Origin: Turbatrix aceti
Lineage: Eukaryota; Nematoda; Chromadorea; Rhabditida; Panagrolaimidae
DNA: 64,000 nt
Reading direction: 5' to 3'
NCBI GenBank assembly: GCA_963969345.1
Contig: OZ017770.1
Location: forward strand, 7,945,246 to 8,009,245
Part shown: in pieces, positions 1 to 11,293 of the stretch
How the letters are laid out: the number at the start of each line of letters is the position of its first letter
Numbering within the stretch: the first letter of the stretch is position 1
The notes under the pieces: generated by a model
Databases searched by the model: none
What the model was told of the DNA's origin: nothing
The model's input: only the letters and a program-made list of their open reading frames with translations
Program-made: the position numbers and the translations under genes

Positions 1-83
1 TTCTTTGCTTTTGAACGATTGGGAGTTGTCATTTGACTCATGGTAGGCGTTAAGATGATCAGCAGCAAAACAAGCATCGGCAT
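1..83 (-). CDS. 5' end of a secreted-protein gene (cut by window edge)
   Basis: On the minus strand an ATG at 83 opens a frame beginning MPMLVLLLIILTPTMSQ, a typical short hydrophobic signal peptide, followed by a polar Thr/Asn/Ser/Lys stretch that stays open to the edge. Only 27 residues are visible, so nothing can be said about function. The upstream frame has no early stop, so another start is possible. Confidence 0.35.
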   Translation of the reverse strand, partial: MPMLVLLLIILTPTMSQMTTPNRSKAK

Positions 84-171
84 GATGACTAACTTATGAT
101 CACAGACAGTACGTGACCTGTCTTCATACTGAATATCAAATTCCTGGATCTATTTTTGAGTTTTCTCATAA

Positions 172-271
172 TTTGCCCAATTCCCGCATACAGTTACCAG
201 GTGTCAAAATGAAGATGGTTTCACGTGGTACACGTATTCTCGACGACTATTTTGCACTTATGGGACGGTAA
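172..271 (+). other. Possible terminal exon ending in a peptide amidation signal
   Basis: A plus-strand frame open from a stop near 84 ends at TAA 269-271 with DDYFALMGR. Gly-Arg before a stop is the processing signal for a C-terminally amidated peptide. The frame has no ATG before 208, and the acceptor (CATACAG at about 171 or TTACCAG at about 178) is weak. This may be the last exon of a peptide precursor or a chance frame. Confidence 0.2.
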
Positions 272-862
272 CTAAAATTGGGTGTAATGTTTTGATTTAT
301 TTAGTTTGTTGATTGTTGTTTTGTCGTCTGTCGGTAGTAATTTAGAGCATTGCACGCAAGATTGATGGTGTGGTTGATAACTTTTTTTTCCTTTCTTTGA
401 TGAATTTTCACATAAGTAAAAAAAAAGGCATTGCAAAATAAAGGTCACGTTTTATTAAAAGTTACACAAAGAATGACGCAAAACAAAGAATTCTCAGGTA
501 TCGGGGATGTCTGGGACAACCGATCTCTGGGTAACTGATACTGGAGTTTCGTCAGTCGGGCTCCACCACCACGCATAACTTTCTCAAGATGCCATTGTGA
601 ATTTGTCATGTTGTCCTACTTGAGACAGTTTTACGCTTCTGTGGAATCCAAAAGTAGGACGGGGGTTGAATCTCATGGGTAACTTGAGTAGAAAGTCTGT
701 CATACGTCATACGCGGCACTCGAGTACAACAACTTTTCCCACCTTAAGTGCTCATTGCCAAAAACTTATGTATATAGGCAGGAGCTTTTTTTAAAATATA
801 CCATTATTTGTGTCAGTTGTGTGTCGACTCAACTTGCTTTTTACTCTCGTCCGACAGTAACA
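272..862. other. Intergenic
   Basis: No convincing coding sequence. An AATAAA at about 434 could serve the frame ending at 271. The rest is the upstream region of the 863-1349 gene. Confidence 0.5.
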
Positions 863-1349
863 ATGTATGCCACGAATCTGTTATTTATTCTCGTCGTTGT
901 TGGCATGACTGTTTGCCTGTTTGCCGAGCTACCGGGTGCAAGTGGCGAGATGTACAACTACCCCGCGAATAATCCGGATTTTTACCTTAGATTCCGGAAA
1001 AACGCAGATGAAACGCGTAAGTGTCACATTTGTATCTTGAACTCTTAAAATCACTCAAAATATATTATCTTCAATATAAATAACACAAACAAAGAAGGTT
1101 AAAGTAGTATAAAAACAATTCCTAGGTACATTGTCTTTGAGAAACCCTAGGTCGTAAAGATTCCTGCCTCAGGCAGTCAACGACAAGTAAAAGTGTAACA
1201 AAAGCAAATTTTGATTGATCACAATTTTCATTGTTTTAGAAGACAACGTGCAACCATTTATCCGCTTCCGAAAGTCGCTACCCCTCAAACTCCGCATTCT
1301 GCAGCGTCAGTCTCCGTATTTCAACTTTAGAGACGATATAACCGCATAA
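863..1349 (+). CDS. Small secreted RF-motif peptide precursor-like protein
   Basis: Two exons, 863-1016 and 1240-1349, joined GTAAGT...TTGTTTTAG, encode 88 aa. Residues 1-28 are a signal peptide (MYATNLLFILVVVGMTVC...). The mature part carries repeated aromatic-x-R/N-F-R modules: DFYLRFRK, PFIRFRK and YFNFR. They recall FMRFamide-like precursors, but the Gly needed for amidation is absent; each RF is followed directly by Arg-Lys or Arg-Asp. An AATAAA lies at about 1529. It could be an unamidated or degenerate FLP-like precursor, or an unrelated secreted basic protein. Confidence 0.5.
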
Positions 1350-3004
1350 TAGCTTGTACAGTACGGTATGTTCGGTTTCGTCCTTCTTTCTCTCTCTCGA
1401 TCTCTCTCAAGAGCATGCGACTCGGTGACCGCTAAAAAAGTATCTTACCAACTCATTATTGTACGCTGATGATTTACTGAGCAAAATATGAATGTAAACG
1501 CACTGTGCTTGTTTTGACCCTTGTTGATAATAAATTTAAAAACGACAACATTTACATCGCTATCGTATTTTGGTCATATGACTATTGTGCGCAAATAGTT
1601 ATAATTTTTACTGATATTGATGATCTGTACTATCAAAAATGTGTGCAATCAAAAACCAACTGACGCTGGTGTGTTAAAGTTTCTCCATGCTGAACACAAA
1701 CATCGGATTCGGGCGTGCCGCGTCTTACGCCCCTGAAAACAAGACTCGGAACAGAGTGCGTCTAAGAATAGAAAGTGGCAAGATGTTGTGTTCTAAAAAT
1801 ATCACGTATCGCTGATTTACGTTCATATAAATTACCACGTCTTCCGTACCTTAAACCTTTTTCGGTTGCACAACGTTATCCGGGTATACGGGATGCACCT
1901 GCACTCGATGATCACCTAATGTGGTCTTCTTTAATGCTGTCTGATTGAAAATAAAGAAAAAACGGTTCAGACAGCGTCGGGACACGGAAGATAGTCGGTT
2001 TTCAATAAAAAAACCATTATCACGTTAATTTGTGATCATTTCACGTGAGAAGGTGCAGTGTACATACGCGATGGTTAAGATGATCGGTTTAACAGATTCA
2101 TGCCAAAACTTGTGTCTGTGATAAAATGAAGAATACAATAGTAAAAATGTAGTGAAAGTTGACATAATTTAATTTTAACAGCATTCAAATTTAACTACAA
2201 ATTAAACTGCGCCAAATATGGAAAAAAATGTCTCCGGAAAAGAAAAAAAAGGACAAAAGCGTGCCGCGTTTGCAAGCGGCAGTCACGTCAGTTTTATTAG
2301 AAACAAAAATGCATTTTTTCAGCATTTTTAGCAACAAATGTGTGTATATACTATGAAACCGCATATTTTGATTCTGTCCCATCCTGGCCGACTAAAAAAC
2401 AAAAACTTGATCACTGTTTTTTATAAACCGTTCAGTTCGACAGGTTCAAATGAATGAACGGAAAAGGAAGTCTGTAACGTAGCCGACCGATCAAATAACG
2501 TACAAGTGAACAAAAGTACTCGATCGAAATTGATTTCTTGTTTTTACTAAACGCCGAACATTATTGCAAATCGATTGTCAATATTAATAGCATTGCTAGA
2601 ACGCTTGCCTTTTGGCAGCAATTGTTTTCCCTTGAGGCATATTGAATGGCTGCCTTGCTTCTCATTTTTACATCGCTTGGTAGGGCACCGGAATAAACGG
2701 AGGGCAAGTGAGTAGAAAATTTTCGCAGAACAAAAACGCTAAACGTCGTTATGCCGGTGGTAAGCACATTGTTGGCAGAACTACCGAAAATAAAGACACA
2801 TTGCTTTGGCATTGTCAAATTTTTTAATTTCTTGTTATTTCAGTAAATAAAATTATGCGTTTTTCGTCGTAAAGTATTCTGTTTCCTTCGTTTTTTGACT
2901 CATTTTACCTGGATGTGGATGTAAGAATTTTCCGAGACGTTAGCCGCTTGATTATAAGTTACGAAAAATGATACAAACTAATAATTTGGCTTTCAGAAAC
3001 AACG
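1350..3004. other. Long intergenic region
   Basis: No gene that I can support. A minus-strand 85-codon frame at 2561-2818 has no recognisable domain or splice support. A CT-rich tract lies at about 1380-1410. The last bases hold a TTTCAG acceptor (2990s) for the next gene. Confidence 0.5.
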
Positions 3005-3364
3005 ATGGCTGCTTACGAGCCCGCGTCCGCTCTGGACCAATACATAGCTCCGGGTCTGCGTCTATGGATGCTCATTGCACTGGTTGCAAGCATTCTCATG
3101 GTCATGATAGTCATTGTCTGCTGCTTTATGCGTATCAGAATTCCACGTACAAAACGACAGATTGAACTCATTGCTGCCAGAAGAAAAATGAGAAAGCAAA
3201 ATGCTCATAACCATGCACAGGCGTCAAACAGCGCAACAAACGACAATCACGACAATGAACGAGGACAGATGATTGTCATGAATTCGTACAATGGTAGAAA
3301 TGATCAACGCAACCAGAAGAAACCCGATAGACAGCCGCTGGTATCCAAGAGTATTCCAGTTTAA
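3005..3364 (+). CDS. Small single-pass membrane protein
   Basis: Single-exon 119-aa protein. A CTTTCAG acceptor lies 9 nt before the ATG, as expected for a trans-spliced leader. Residues 1-18 are polar, 19-42 form one strong transmembrane helix (LWMLIALVASILMVMIVIVC), and the rest is a basic cytosolic-type tail with IPRTKRQIELIAARRK followed by an Asn/His-rich low-complexity stretch. There is no cleavable signal, so a type III/I topology with a short outside N-terminus fits. Family not recognised. The neighbouring synaptojanin gene is on the same strand about 850 bp away, so an operon is unlikely. Confidence 0.7.
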   Translation: MAAYEPASALDQYIAPGLRLWMLIALVASILMVMIVIVCCFMRIRIPRTKRQIELIAARRKMRKQNAHNHAQASNSATNDNHDNERGQMIVMNSYNGRNDQRNQKKPDRQPLVSKSIPV

Positions 3365-4213
3365 AAAAAATTGTATTCCACTGTGCTTATTACCGTGGTT
3401 GATTTAATTATCATTTTTTATTATTATAAAGTTTGTGATGATGATGTAGACAACTGTCACTTTTCCAGACACATAGCGGTTAAAAAAAAACAAAACAAGT
3501 GATAGCCTGCGTGATGCGGAAGAAAGCGAACCTGGTCAGGTGCAAAAAGCAGGCATGTGACGCCCCGAGCAAACGTGAGAATTCTGGAAGCTTTTGAATG
3601 CGTCTATGTAAAATTTTTTTGGAATTCAGCATAAAATTGTCATGAGACCTACTTTGCAATCACAATGACAGAAATGCCCAGTCACATATTCGCGTGCATA
3701 GCTGCCACGTTTAGCATTCCACGTGTACAATTTCTCACAAAAAAAATGTTAAAAAAATAAACGTTAACAATTTTCACAAAAAATCGTATGATATCATATT
3801 TCCGCCCTTAAAAGTCAAAATGAATCAGATTTGCTGATTTGTTCTCCCGCCACACCAGAAACAGAACTGAACTAGCATTGTGTTTACAGCAGTCGTATCA
3901 GACGTCTAAGACCTATGATAAACTTGTTACCACTGAAATAAAACACACTGCTGACGGATATAAAATTTTGATAAATCCTCCAGAGAAAAAACGTTGAATT
4001 CCATTCTCGGCAGACAAGTTTTGCTTTTCCTTTAACGGAAGTTTTGGCAAAACGTCACCCGAAGAAACTTCGATTATTTTTTTCGATTTCCAAGGAGTTG
4101 AATTTGTGTGCTCTATGTAATCCCAATTAGCTCGTTAACAGCGATTAATCCTCACTTGTATCTGTTTAATTGTTTTCTCTATCGATTGCTTGCAGGGTGA
4201 AAAGCCGCCTAGG
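3365..4213. other. Intergenic, 5' region of synaptojanin
   Basis: AT-rich, no coding signal. It ends with a GATTGCTTGCAG acceptor at about 4195, so synaptojanin has either a trans-spliced leader or an upstream non-coding exon here. Confidence 0.5.
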
Positions 4214-7200
4214 ATGGCTCTGCGCGGGTATCGTGTGTATTCCATACAAAGAGCTTCTTCATACCAAATTATCGTTGAATCTAACAATAACGATTCCTTT
4301 CTCTATATTGAAAATGGCTGCATTACCCTCATGGGTTAGTTAATTTTATACTGACTGCTTGGATGATTAACAGATTTTCAGATAAGGATGAAGGCAAAAG
4401 GCTGGGACCGATGGTCAAAGTCGCGGATGGCTGCGGATTGATGGGCATCCTCCGGTTGGCCACGAAGAGTTTATCCGTCGAAACTGAAGATAGCGCCTAC
4501 CTAATCGTCATCACCGACGTAAAAAGTGTCGGGAAGCTGAACGAATCAGATATTTATAAAATTGCAAATGTCAAGTTTTTGTCTCTCACTAACGAACCCA
4601 CACTAATAACTGATGAACGAATTCCTGAGGTATGTTTTTATATACATACTTTACCCCATTTTCTGACTATTTTATTTTAGCTGGCACGATTACTGGCTTC
4701 TGAAAGTTTTTACTTTTCCAATCGCACCAGTCAAGGAACTCTCTACGATCTTACCCTGTCGCTACAACGCCGCTGCGAGCCCAAAACTATCGATAACCGA
4801 TTTTTCTGGAATAGAAACCTCTACTTCCCACTCGAACGCTTTGACATCAACCCGGACGACTGGTTTGTCAGATGCATGGTTGGAAGCGTAATCATACGTA
4901 CCATTTACGTCGGGCATCGAACGGCAAAGGTGGCTGTTATCTCTCGGCTGAGTTGTGAGCGAGTTGGAACACGGTTTAACGTCCGCGGCGCAAATGACGA
5001 CGGCCAGGTGGCTAATTTTGTTGAGACTGAACAGGTAAGAAAGGAAGCTTGTTTTCAAGTGATGCTAACAGGTATGACGGAAATTATAGCTCATTTCGTT
5101 CGAAAACCAAGAATCGTCTTTTGTTCAAATTCGGGGCTCGGTGCCTTTGATATGGGAACAACCTGGCATCCAAGTCGGCTCGCACAGCATTCGTCTCCGC
5201 TGCGTGGAGGCTTCCATTCCCGCCTTTGAACGACATTATATCCAGCTGAAAAAGTTGTATGATAATGTCACGACCGTCAACTTATTGGGATCCAAGGAGG
5301 GCGAGAAAAAGTTATCAGAAGCTTTCCAGGTGAGTTCATTTTCTCTGATTGTCAACTGAAATTTTTTTTTTACATAATTGCAGACGGTTTTTAAAACATC
5401 CGTCGTAGCTGCGGATACTGAAATGATATCTTACGATTACCACGCTCAAATGAAGATTTCTAAATCGAATATCCAGAGTCTGCAAGTTAAGCTGGATCCG
5501 TTTGTTGAGAAATTCGGATTTTATCAAAATACGAATGGGAGAGCAGATTGGTGAGTGTTTTCGAAGAGCAAAGACTGTTATGCGTTTTTTTAAATTAAAA
5601 ACAAATAACAAAATCAATTTAGCCATCAAAGCGGAGTCATCAGAACAAATTGCCTCGACTGCCTGGACCGAACCAACTGCATCCAGACCGTCATCGCGCA
5701 GAAAGCGCTTTCACTTCAACTGGAAAAACTCGAAGTAGAAAAGCTAAAGCCAATGATAAGCTCGCGTTTTGAAGAAACGTTTAAAGAAATCTGGCAGAGA
5801 AATGGCGATCAATGCAGCATCATCTACGCCGGTACAGGCGCACTCGAGGGAAAATCAAAACTCAAAGATGCAAGCCGATCGATTGCGCGTACGCTTCAAA
5901 ATAACCTCATGGATTCGTCGAAACAAGAATCGTTCGACCTGTTTTTGTCAGGAAATGGTTACTACGATGACGAATACGACAAAGCAGCTTGCTTTTTTCC
6001 AGTGCAACTCATGCGAGGTTAGTTTGTTTTTTTTCTGTTCCATTTTTTATGACACATCGATAACTTTGTACAGACAATTGTTACCTGACAGGTTGGTAGA
6101 CTGATTCAATCGGTGTTGTTTGTGATTGCGAAATAATTTTTTTTGGAGTTCACTGACTTTTTTTTTCAGAATGTCCCAATGCGCTTCACGAGATGCTGGA
6201 ACGTCGCCTGGAAATGTGTACCCGGCAGAAGCTCAGCGTTTTCATAGGAACCTGGAACGTTAACGGAGGAAAATATCTCAACAACATCGCGTACGGAAAG
6301 AAAACTGATTTCATAGATTGGCTGTGGCCCAACGGAGCCTACTCCAGTCCCTACGACGTTGTTGCCGTTGGCTTAGAAGAAATTGTTGATCTCAACGCAA
6401 GCAACATGATGAAGGCCAGCACAACTAACCAGCGAATATTCTGTCAGGGTGTGTTGAAAGCTCTTCTCGATCGAACCCAGGAGAAATACGTTGTTTTGGC
6501 CTGCGAACAACTGGTCGGGGTCTGTCTGATCCTCTGCGTTCGTGTACACTTGTTGCCCAGGATTCGGGGAGTCTCGACCAGCGACGTCAAAACCGGCATG
6601 GGTGGCGCCACTGGAAACAAGGGATCCGTGGCTGCTCGGCTGACGATCGATGCGACTTCTATCTGCTTTGTTGCATCGCACTTTGCTGCCGGCCAGAACG
6701 ACGTCGCCAGTCGCAACGACGACTTCAACACCACTTTTCGCAAACTTCGATTCTCTCACGGCCGCAGCATCAATTCCCACGATGTCGTTTTCTGGTTTGG
6801 TGATTTCAACTATCGCGTTCACACTCTGCCAAGAGAAGAAATTAAATCATTTGTCAAAGCTGGAAACATCGCTGCTATTGTACCCTATGATCAATTGCTC
6901 GACGAACGAGCTGCCCAGAGAGTGTTTGTCGGGTTCAAGGAAGGCCACCTTACCTTTCCTCCGACCTACAAGTACGACATGCTAAGCGCTGACTACGATA
7001 CATCGGATAAGGCGCGGGCACCCGCTTGGACCGATCGTGTTTTGTGGCGCGATCAAAAAGAAGAAAATCTGGTTCGGCAAAAGGATTATCATCGTTCAGA
7101 GGTACTGTCATCCGATCACCGACCTGTAGGCAGTGTCTTTGAACTCGACGTTCTCCAAGTCGATCTCAAAAAGTGTGAACAAGTCTTCTGCGACGTTGTA

Positions 7201-7895
7201 TCTTCGCTTGGGCCTCCAGATTGCATGATTTTGTGCTCATTGGAAAATACACCACAATTTCCGGAGGAGTTGAGCGAAGAAGTTCTCACAAAGATGAAAC
7301 AGCTTGATATCAAACCAGCTCTTTCTCTGTTCGTAGATTTTTTCATTGAAATTTTTTGTGTTCATGCTAATTATTTTTAGAATCGATCACGATCTGTTCA
7401 AAATAGCTTTCGAGTCTGGATCGCACACCCTAGTCGCCCTGAGCATGGATGGCATAGATTTCAACCACAACGGCGTCACAAAAACCCTCCGCGTTCGTCT
7501 CCGCTCCCCAGCATGGGAATCCGAATGGCGAGAACGCCTAGCTCCCGCCTTCCAGCAAGAATCGTCTGTCGTCAGCCTGAAGAATCTCGATGGCACACTC
7601 TTTGCCAACCTCATTCTGGACGATGACGACGACGATCAGATGTCGCTCTCTTCTGCTCGGAGTTGTTCCGATTTTTTGCCTGCGGTTACCAAGGGTTCGT
7701 TTTTACCCTATTTTGTTGCTAAAATAATTTGTTATACATTTTTTAGTTGACGAAATCTTGGTCAGAAGCTCTCCACCCACCAGCTTGCCTCCCCCGATTC
7801 CACGACCGCCGCCCGCTATTCCTCAACGACCCAATGGATTTCCCGTAGTCCCGCCAAGGCCTAGTCCCGCGGATTGGCCTCCGCGATTTTCGTGA
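4214..7895 (+). CDS. unc-26: Synaptojanin, inositol polyphosphate phosphatase
   Basis: Nine exons (4214-4334, 4382-4629, 4681-5034, 5090-5329, 5384-5550, 5623-6017, 6170-7328, 7381-7694, 7747-7895) give 1048 aa. The N-terminal Sac1 domain has the intact CX5RT catalytic loop [10 protein letters not shown] and the Sac1 hallmark [11 protein letters not shown]. The 5-phosphatase domain follows, with [36 protein letters not shown] and SSDHRPV. A short RRM-like segment ([13 protein letters not shown]) and a Pro-rich tail ([14 protein letters not shown]) come last. It dephosphorylates PI4P and PI(4,5)P2 during synaptic-vesicle uncoating. Donors before exons 8 and 9 are GTTCGT, weaker than the rest. 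The Pro-rich tail is short compared with vertebrate forms. Confidence 0.95.
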
Positions 7896-8037
7896 TATTG
7901 CATCTTTCCGATGATTCATTCCACTTATGATCTCATTTTTTTTTAAATTCTGAAAACTAAGATATTATTAACTATACCATAGGATTTAAATATATTTATT
8001 TACTGAACCAAATGGCATTCAAAATAAATTAACTTAT

Positions 8038-9249
8038 TTACACCTTAATTGATATGTACTTTTGCGGAGCGGCTAACCACGACCGGATGCCGTCTGTAGA
8101 GTCGGTGACAAAGAAAAGGATAGTAGCCCCTGAGCAGAGGAGGACGCCCATTACGTTGAAGAATAAGGGGGCAACGTCGTAAAACAGGTAAACAGAGAGG
8201 CCGTACGCGATGATGATTTGGAACGCCGACCCCAGCGTAAGGATGAGTGAGGTCTGGAGTGCGCTTGTCTTTGTGACGGCAACGATGATGGCAACGTGAA
8301 AGACGACGCCGATCCAGATCTGCGCGATGAGGCATGCCGTGAACAGACTCATTTTAGGAATTGTAATCATGTACATGAAAGCGTCGCGTATTTCATCCTG
8401 TTAAGCATCAATTTTTTTTAAGAGTCTTAATTGGGTTTTAATTAAACAAACTTGAATGATATCGGCGACTAAAAAGAAGGACAAACAGTTGAACGTATTC
8501 ATATAGATCAAATCGAGGGTGTTGTAGCGGTCATGCAGACGCTCAAACATTACCAGAGAGTACGCATACATGACCATCGTGCCAACGGCATAGACAAAAG
8601 CCCCAAATTCAAATGAAAATTCGTGAAACGCTAAAATCTTTGTACATATGTATTAACGGATGAGATTTAAACAAACCTGAAAGCGCAGATCCAAAAGCAA
8701 TTAGCACGATCAGCATCAACGCTTTCCTGCTTCTGACTTTGGCAGCCGAGTACCCACAGTAGCAGACAACAAGCGGGCCAAATCTCTGTATAGCCGAAAA
8801 CATTGGCATGGAAAAACCGTCGAGAGACGTCATCATGAGGTACGTGGATGTTGCGTAGAACATAGAAGCGAGGATCGTGTCTTTAAACTGTTGCAGCGTG
8901 TAACCGGGTGTTTTAATGATACTCAATACTCTGTAATTTAAACAATACTAACATTTTGCAGAGATTTTAAAACTCACCTGGCCAATTCAAAGAAAAACAG
9001 CGTGATGCTCATTTCAAGCATGAGAATAACGATTGGGTAGTCAAAAAAAAATTTGGTCAAAATAACTCGATTGAAGAGTTCCAAAGCCACTGAGACAACA
9101 GCTAGCAGGGCTATACATTGAAACGAAGCATGTAGTAATAATTGTTGAATTACAACAAACATATTCCTTGATTTACTACAACCAGTTAATTGAAAGAGCG
9201 GCAATCGAAGACTCGCGAGACTGCTGACTTTGAATGATTTTTTCCTCAT
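8038..9249 (-). CDS. SLC35D-like nucleotide-sugar transporter
   Basis: Four exons (9249-8978, 8930-8677, 8630-8452, 8397-8038) give 354 aa with about ten hydrophobic segments and almost no loops. Family signatures include FDYPIVILMLEM in the first third, SMPMFSAIQRFGPLVV (SLC35D-type 'PMFTALRRF') and the C-terminal FNVMGVLLCSGATILFF. Such antiporters move UDP- or GDP-sugars into the Golgi or ER lumen. The start at 9249 follows the only long open 5' segment; an internal ATG at residue 30 would remove a basic N-terminus. It is convergent with synaptojanin, 142 bp away, and the shared AATAAA-rich gap can end both transcripts. Substrate cannot be told from sequence. Confidence 0.85.
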
Positions 9250-9960
9250 GCGCCCGAGTACTGCGCGTAAATTGCGATTATATCACATGTTGTATTCAGA
9301 CATTGTGATTGCTATCGTTTTCCTCGGATATTTATTAAAAGGTCGCAGATCATTGCTGGATCCTGTTAAAATGCACGGAAGTAGGGAAAGGCATTTTTTG
9401 CAGTCACGTGATCAAATAGCGTTTGTGTAAAAAACATTTCTGGTCTTCTGTAGAGCTGATAAGTGTCAACAGATGGGGCACCATCACAACTGACAGTATT
9501 AAAGGCAATATTGTTTAGGCCCGATGTTCTGGCGTTCGGCAGGTGACGACCGTGGTTAAAAATGTAGTCAAAAGGTGATCACCTCCATTTATTTGACTTC
9601 TATGTACACAAATTCGATTAATGTATAAAAAAAAGGCACTGACACAAACCCGTCATACGTTGTACATGAGATGGGATGGATGCAAAGTTTGACGCCGAAC
9701 AAGCCTATTGGCTGACTCATTGGTTCGCTCCGCCTTGCGGTCTCATTTCCTACCATTTCAGGCAGTGTCAGTTTGTGAAAGTGAAAGAGATGGTTTTTTT
9801 TTGTCAAAAGTATAATCGTGAAACACGACTCCGCCCAATGGGATTGGCAACACTCCGAGTGATTTGAATCCCCTAATCCGAGGTAAAATCAGCGAACTGT
9901 CCACTTTTCAGTAACGTGTGGTCAGTGGTGCGCTTCGGCGGGTGCCGCGCTTGGTCAATC
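9250..9960. promoter_or_regulatory. Divergent promoter region, SLC35D-like / Pax
   Basis: No coding signal. It holds several CCAAT boxes, including CCAATGGGATTGG, a perfect inverted pair at 9835-9847, and ATTGGCTGACTCATTGG near 9707, which combines two reversed CCAAT boxes with an AP-1-like TGACTCA. A CACTTTTCAG acceptor ends at 9911, before the Pax start. Confidence 0.4.
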
Positions 9961-11293
9961 ATGGATGCATGGCATCGTTACTACAACCAGCAAGTTGTCG
10001 GTCAACCCCAGTTAACACAAGTGCCTAGTCAACATCATTCACAATCATTGCAGCCTAATCATTCACAGCAATTTTTGGTATCAGCTTCCGGTGATACTTC
10101 TGGCAACGGTATCAATGTATTCCAGCAAAATGCCGTCGGTCTGCCGGATATGGTTGCAGCAGCCGCCGCCGCAGCGGCTTCGGCTGCCAATACCAACATA
10201 TCCAACGCAGGTCATGGCTATTCGAGTATGTATTATTTTTTTGTATGTAAAGTTGGTTTAACCAGGATCTCTGGTTTTCAGGCCATACCGGGATAAATCA
10301 GCTTGGTGGCGTTTTTGTCAACGGGCGTCCCTTGCCGGACCAAATCCGAAACCGAATCGTCGAACTCGCTCAACAAGGCGTCAGGCCATGTGATATCTCC
10401 CGGCAGCTTCGCGTATCTCACGGCTGTGTTTCCAAAATTCTTGGTCGTTTTTACGAAACCGGATCAATCAAACCAGGTTTGTGTCGTTGAATAGACGTTG
10501 GTTGTGCTCTTTGACAATGGCTTCTATTCAGGTGTAATCGGTGGCTCAAAACCCAAAGTCGCGACTCCGAAAGTCGTCAACATGATAACACTCTACAAAA
10601 TGCATAATCCAACCATGTTTGCCTGGGAAATTCGAGAAAAACTCATCCAAGACGGAATTTGCGAAGAAGACAATGCTCCTTCCGTGAGTTCAATCAACAG
10701 AATTGTTCGCAATCGAAATCATCATCATTCACCCCAAAATGTCAACGGTAACGTCTCGTCACCCGGTTCAGCGTCGAGTCAGGCATCTACCGGCTCAGCA
10801 GCTGCTCTCCAAAATCAGGGAGAATTTCCGTTGAATAAAATGTTCCCCAAAGAAATCAAACCACAGGGAAACTCGGCCAATTCGTTGTTTTCCAACTATC
10901 GAGCGACCCAGGCCGCATTGTTTGCCGCGGCCACGCCATCCAACGGAATTCAGCAACAAAATGACGCTGCAGCTGCGGCAGCGGCTTATTGGCTATCGCC
11001 AGGTGATTTGTGCAGAGGAAACCTCAGACAGGGCATAGGACCTGGGAGTTCGCTGAGCGGTAAGACCTTCTGTCCCTTCAATCTTCACTATTTCCCGTTT
11101 CAATCTTCAGATTACCACAACAACGTAAATGCCGCCAATTTTGGCCCTTCTTCATTCAATCTCAATCAGCAAGGTAACATTTTACATTTTATACAAAAAT
11201 AAAAAAAATTGTTTCATTCCAAAATTTTTTTGTTCAGATTCAACTGTTCTTAATGGATCGACTTCTTTTATGGCCACTGCGTCGCAAATATGA
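9961..11293 (+). CDS. Pax2/5/8-type paired-box transcription factor
   Basis: Six coding exons (9961-10225, 10282-10476, 10532-11059, 11111-11173, 11238-11293; the first follows a CTTTTCAG acceptor in the leader) give 368 aa. The 128-aa paired domain (about residues 88-215) starts [20 protein letters not shown] and contains [20 protein letters not shown] and [13 protein letters not shown]. These residues place it with Pax2/5/8 (EGL-38/PAX-2 in C. elegans), not Pax6. No homeodomain and no clear octapeptide are present. Ala runs occur before and after the domain. It binds DNA through the PAI and RED subdomains. The model has five coding exons; the start at 9961 is preferred over an upstream in-frame ATG at 9916 lying close to the acceptor. 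Confidence 0.93.

Noticed and set aside
2561..2818. 85-codon minus-strand frame
   Set aside because: No domain, no acceptor near the start and random-looking composition.
6373..6822. Long minus-strand frame of 149 codons
   Set aside because: Shadow of the synaptojanin 5-phosphatase domain.
9961..11293. Pax6 identity
   Set aside because: Paired-domain residues ([14 protein letters not shown]) and lack of a homeodomain point to Pax2/5/8.
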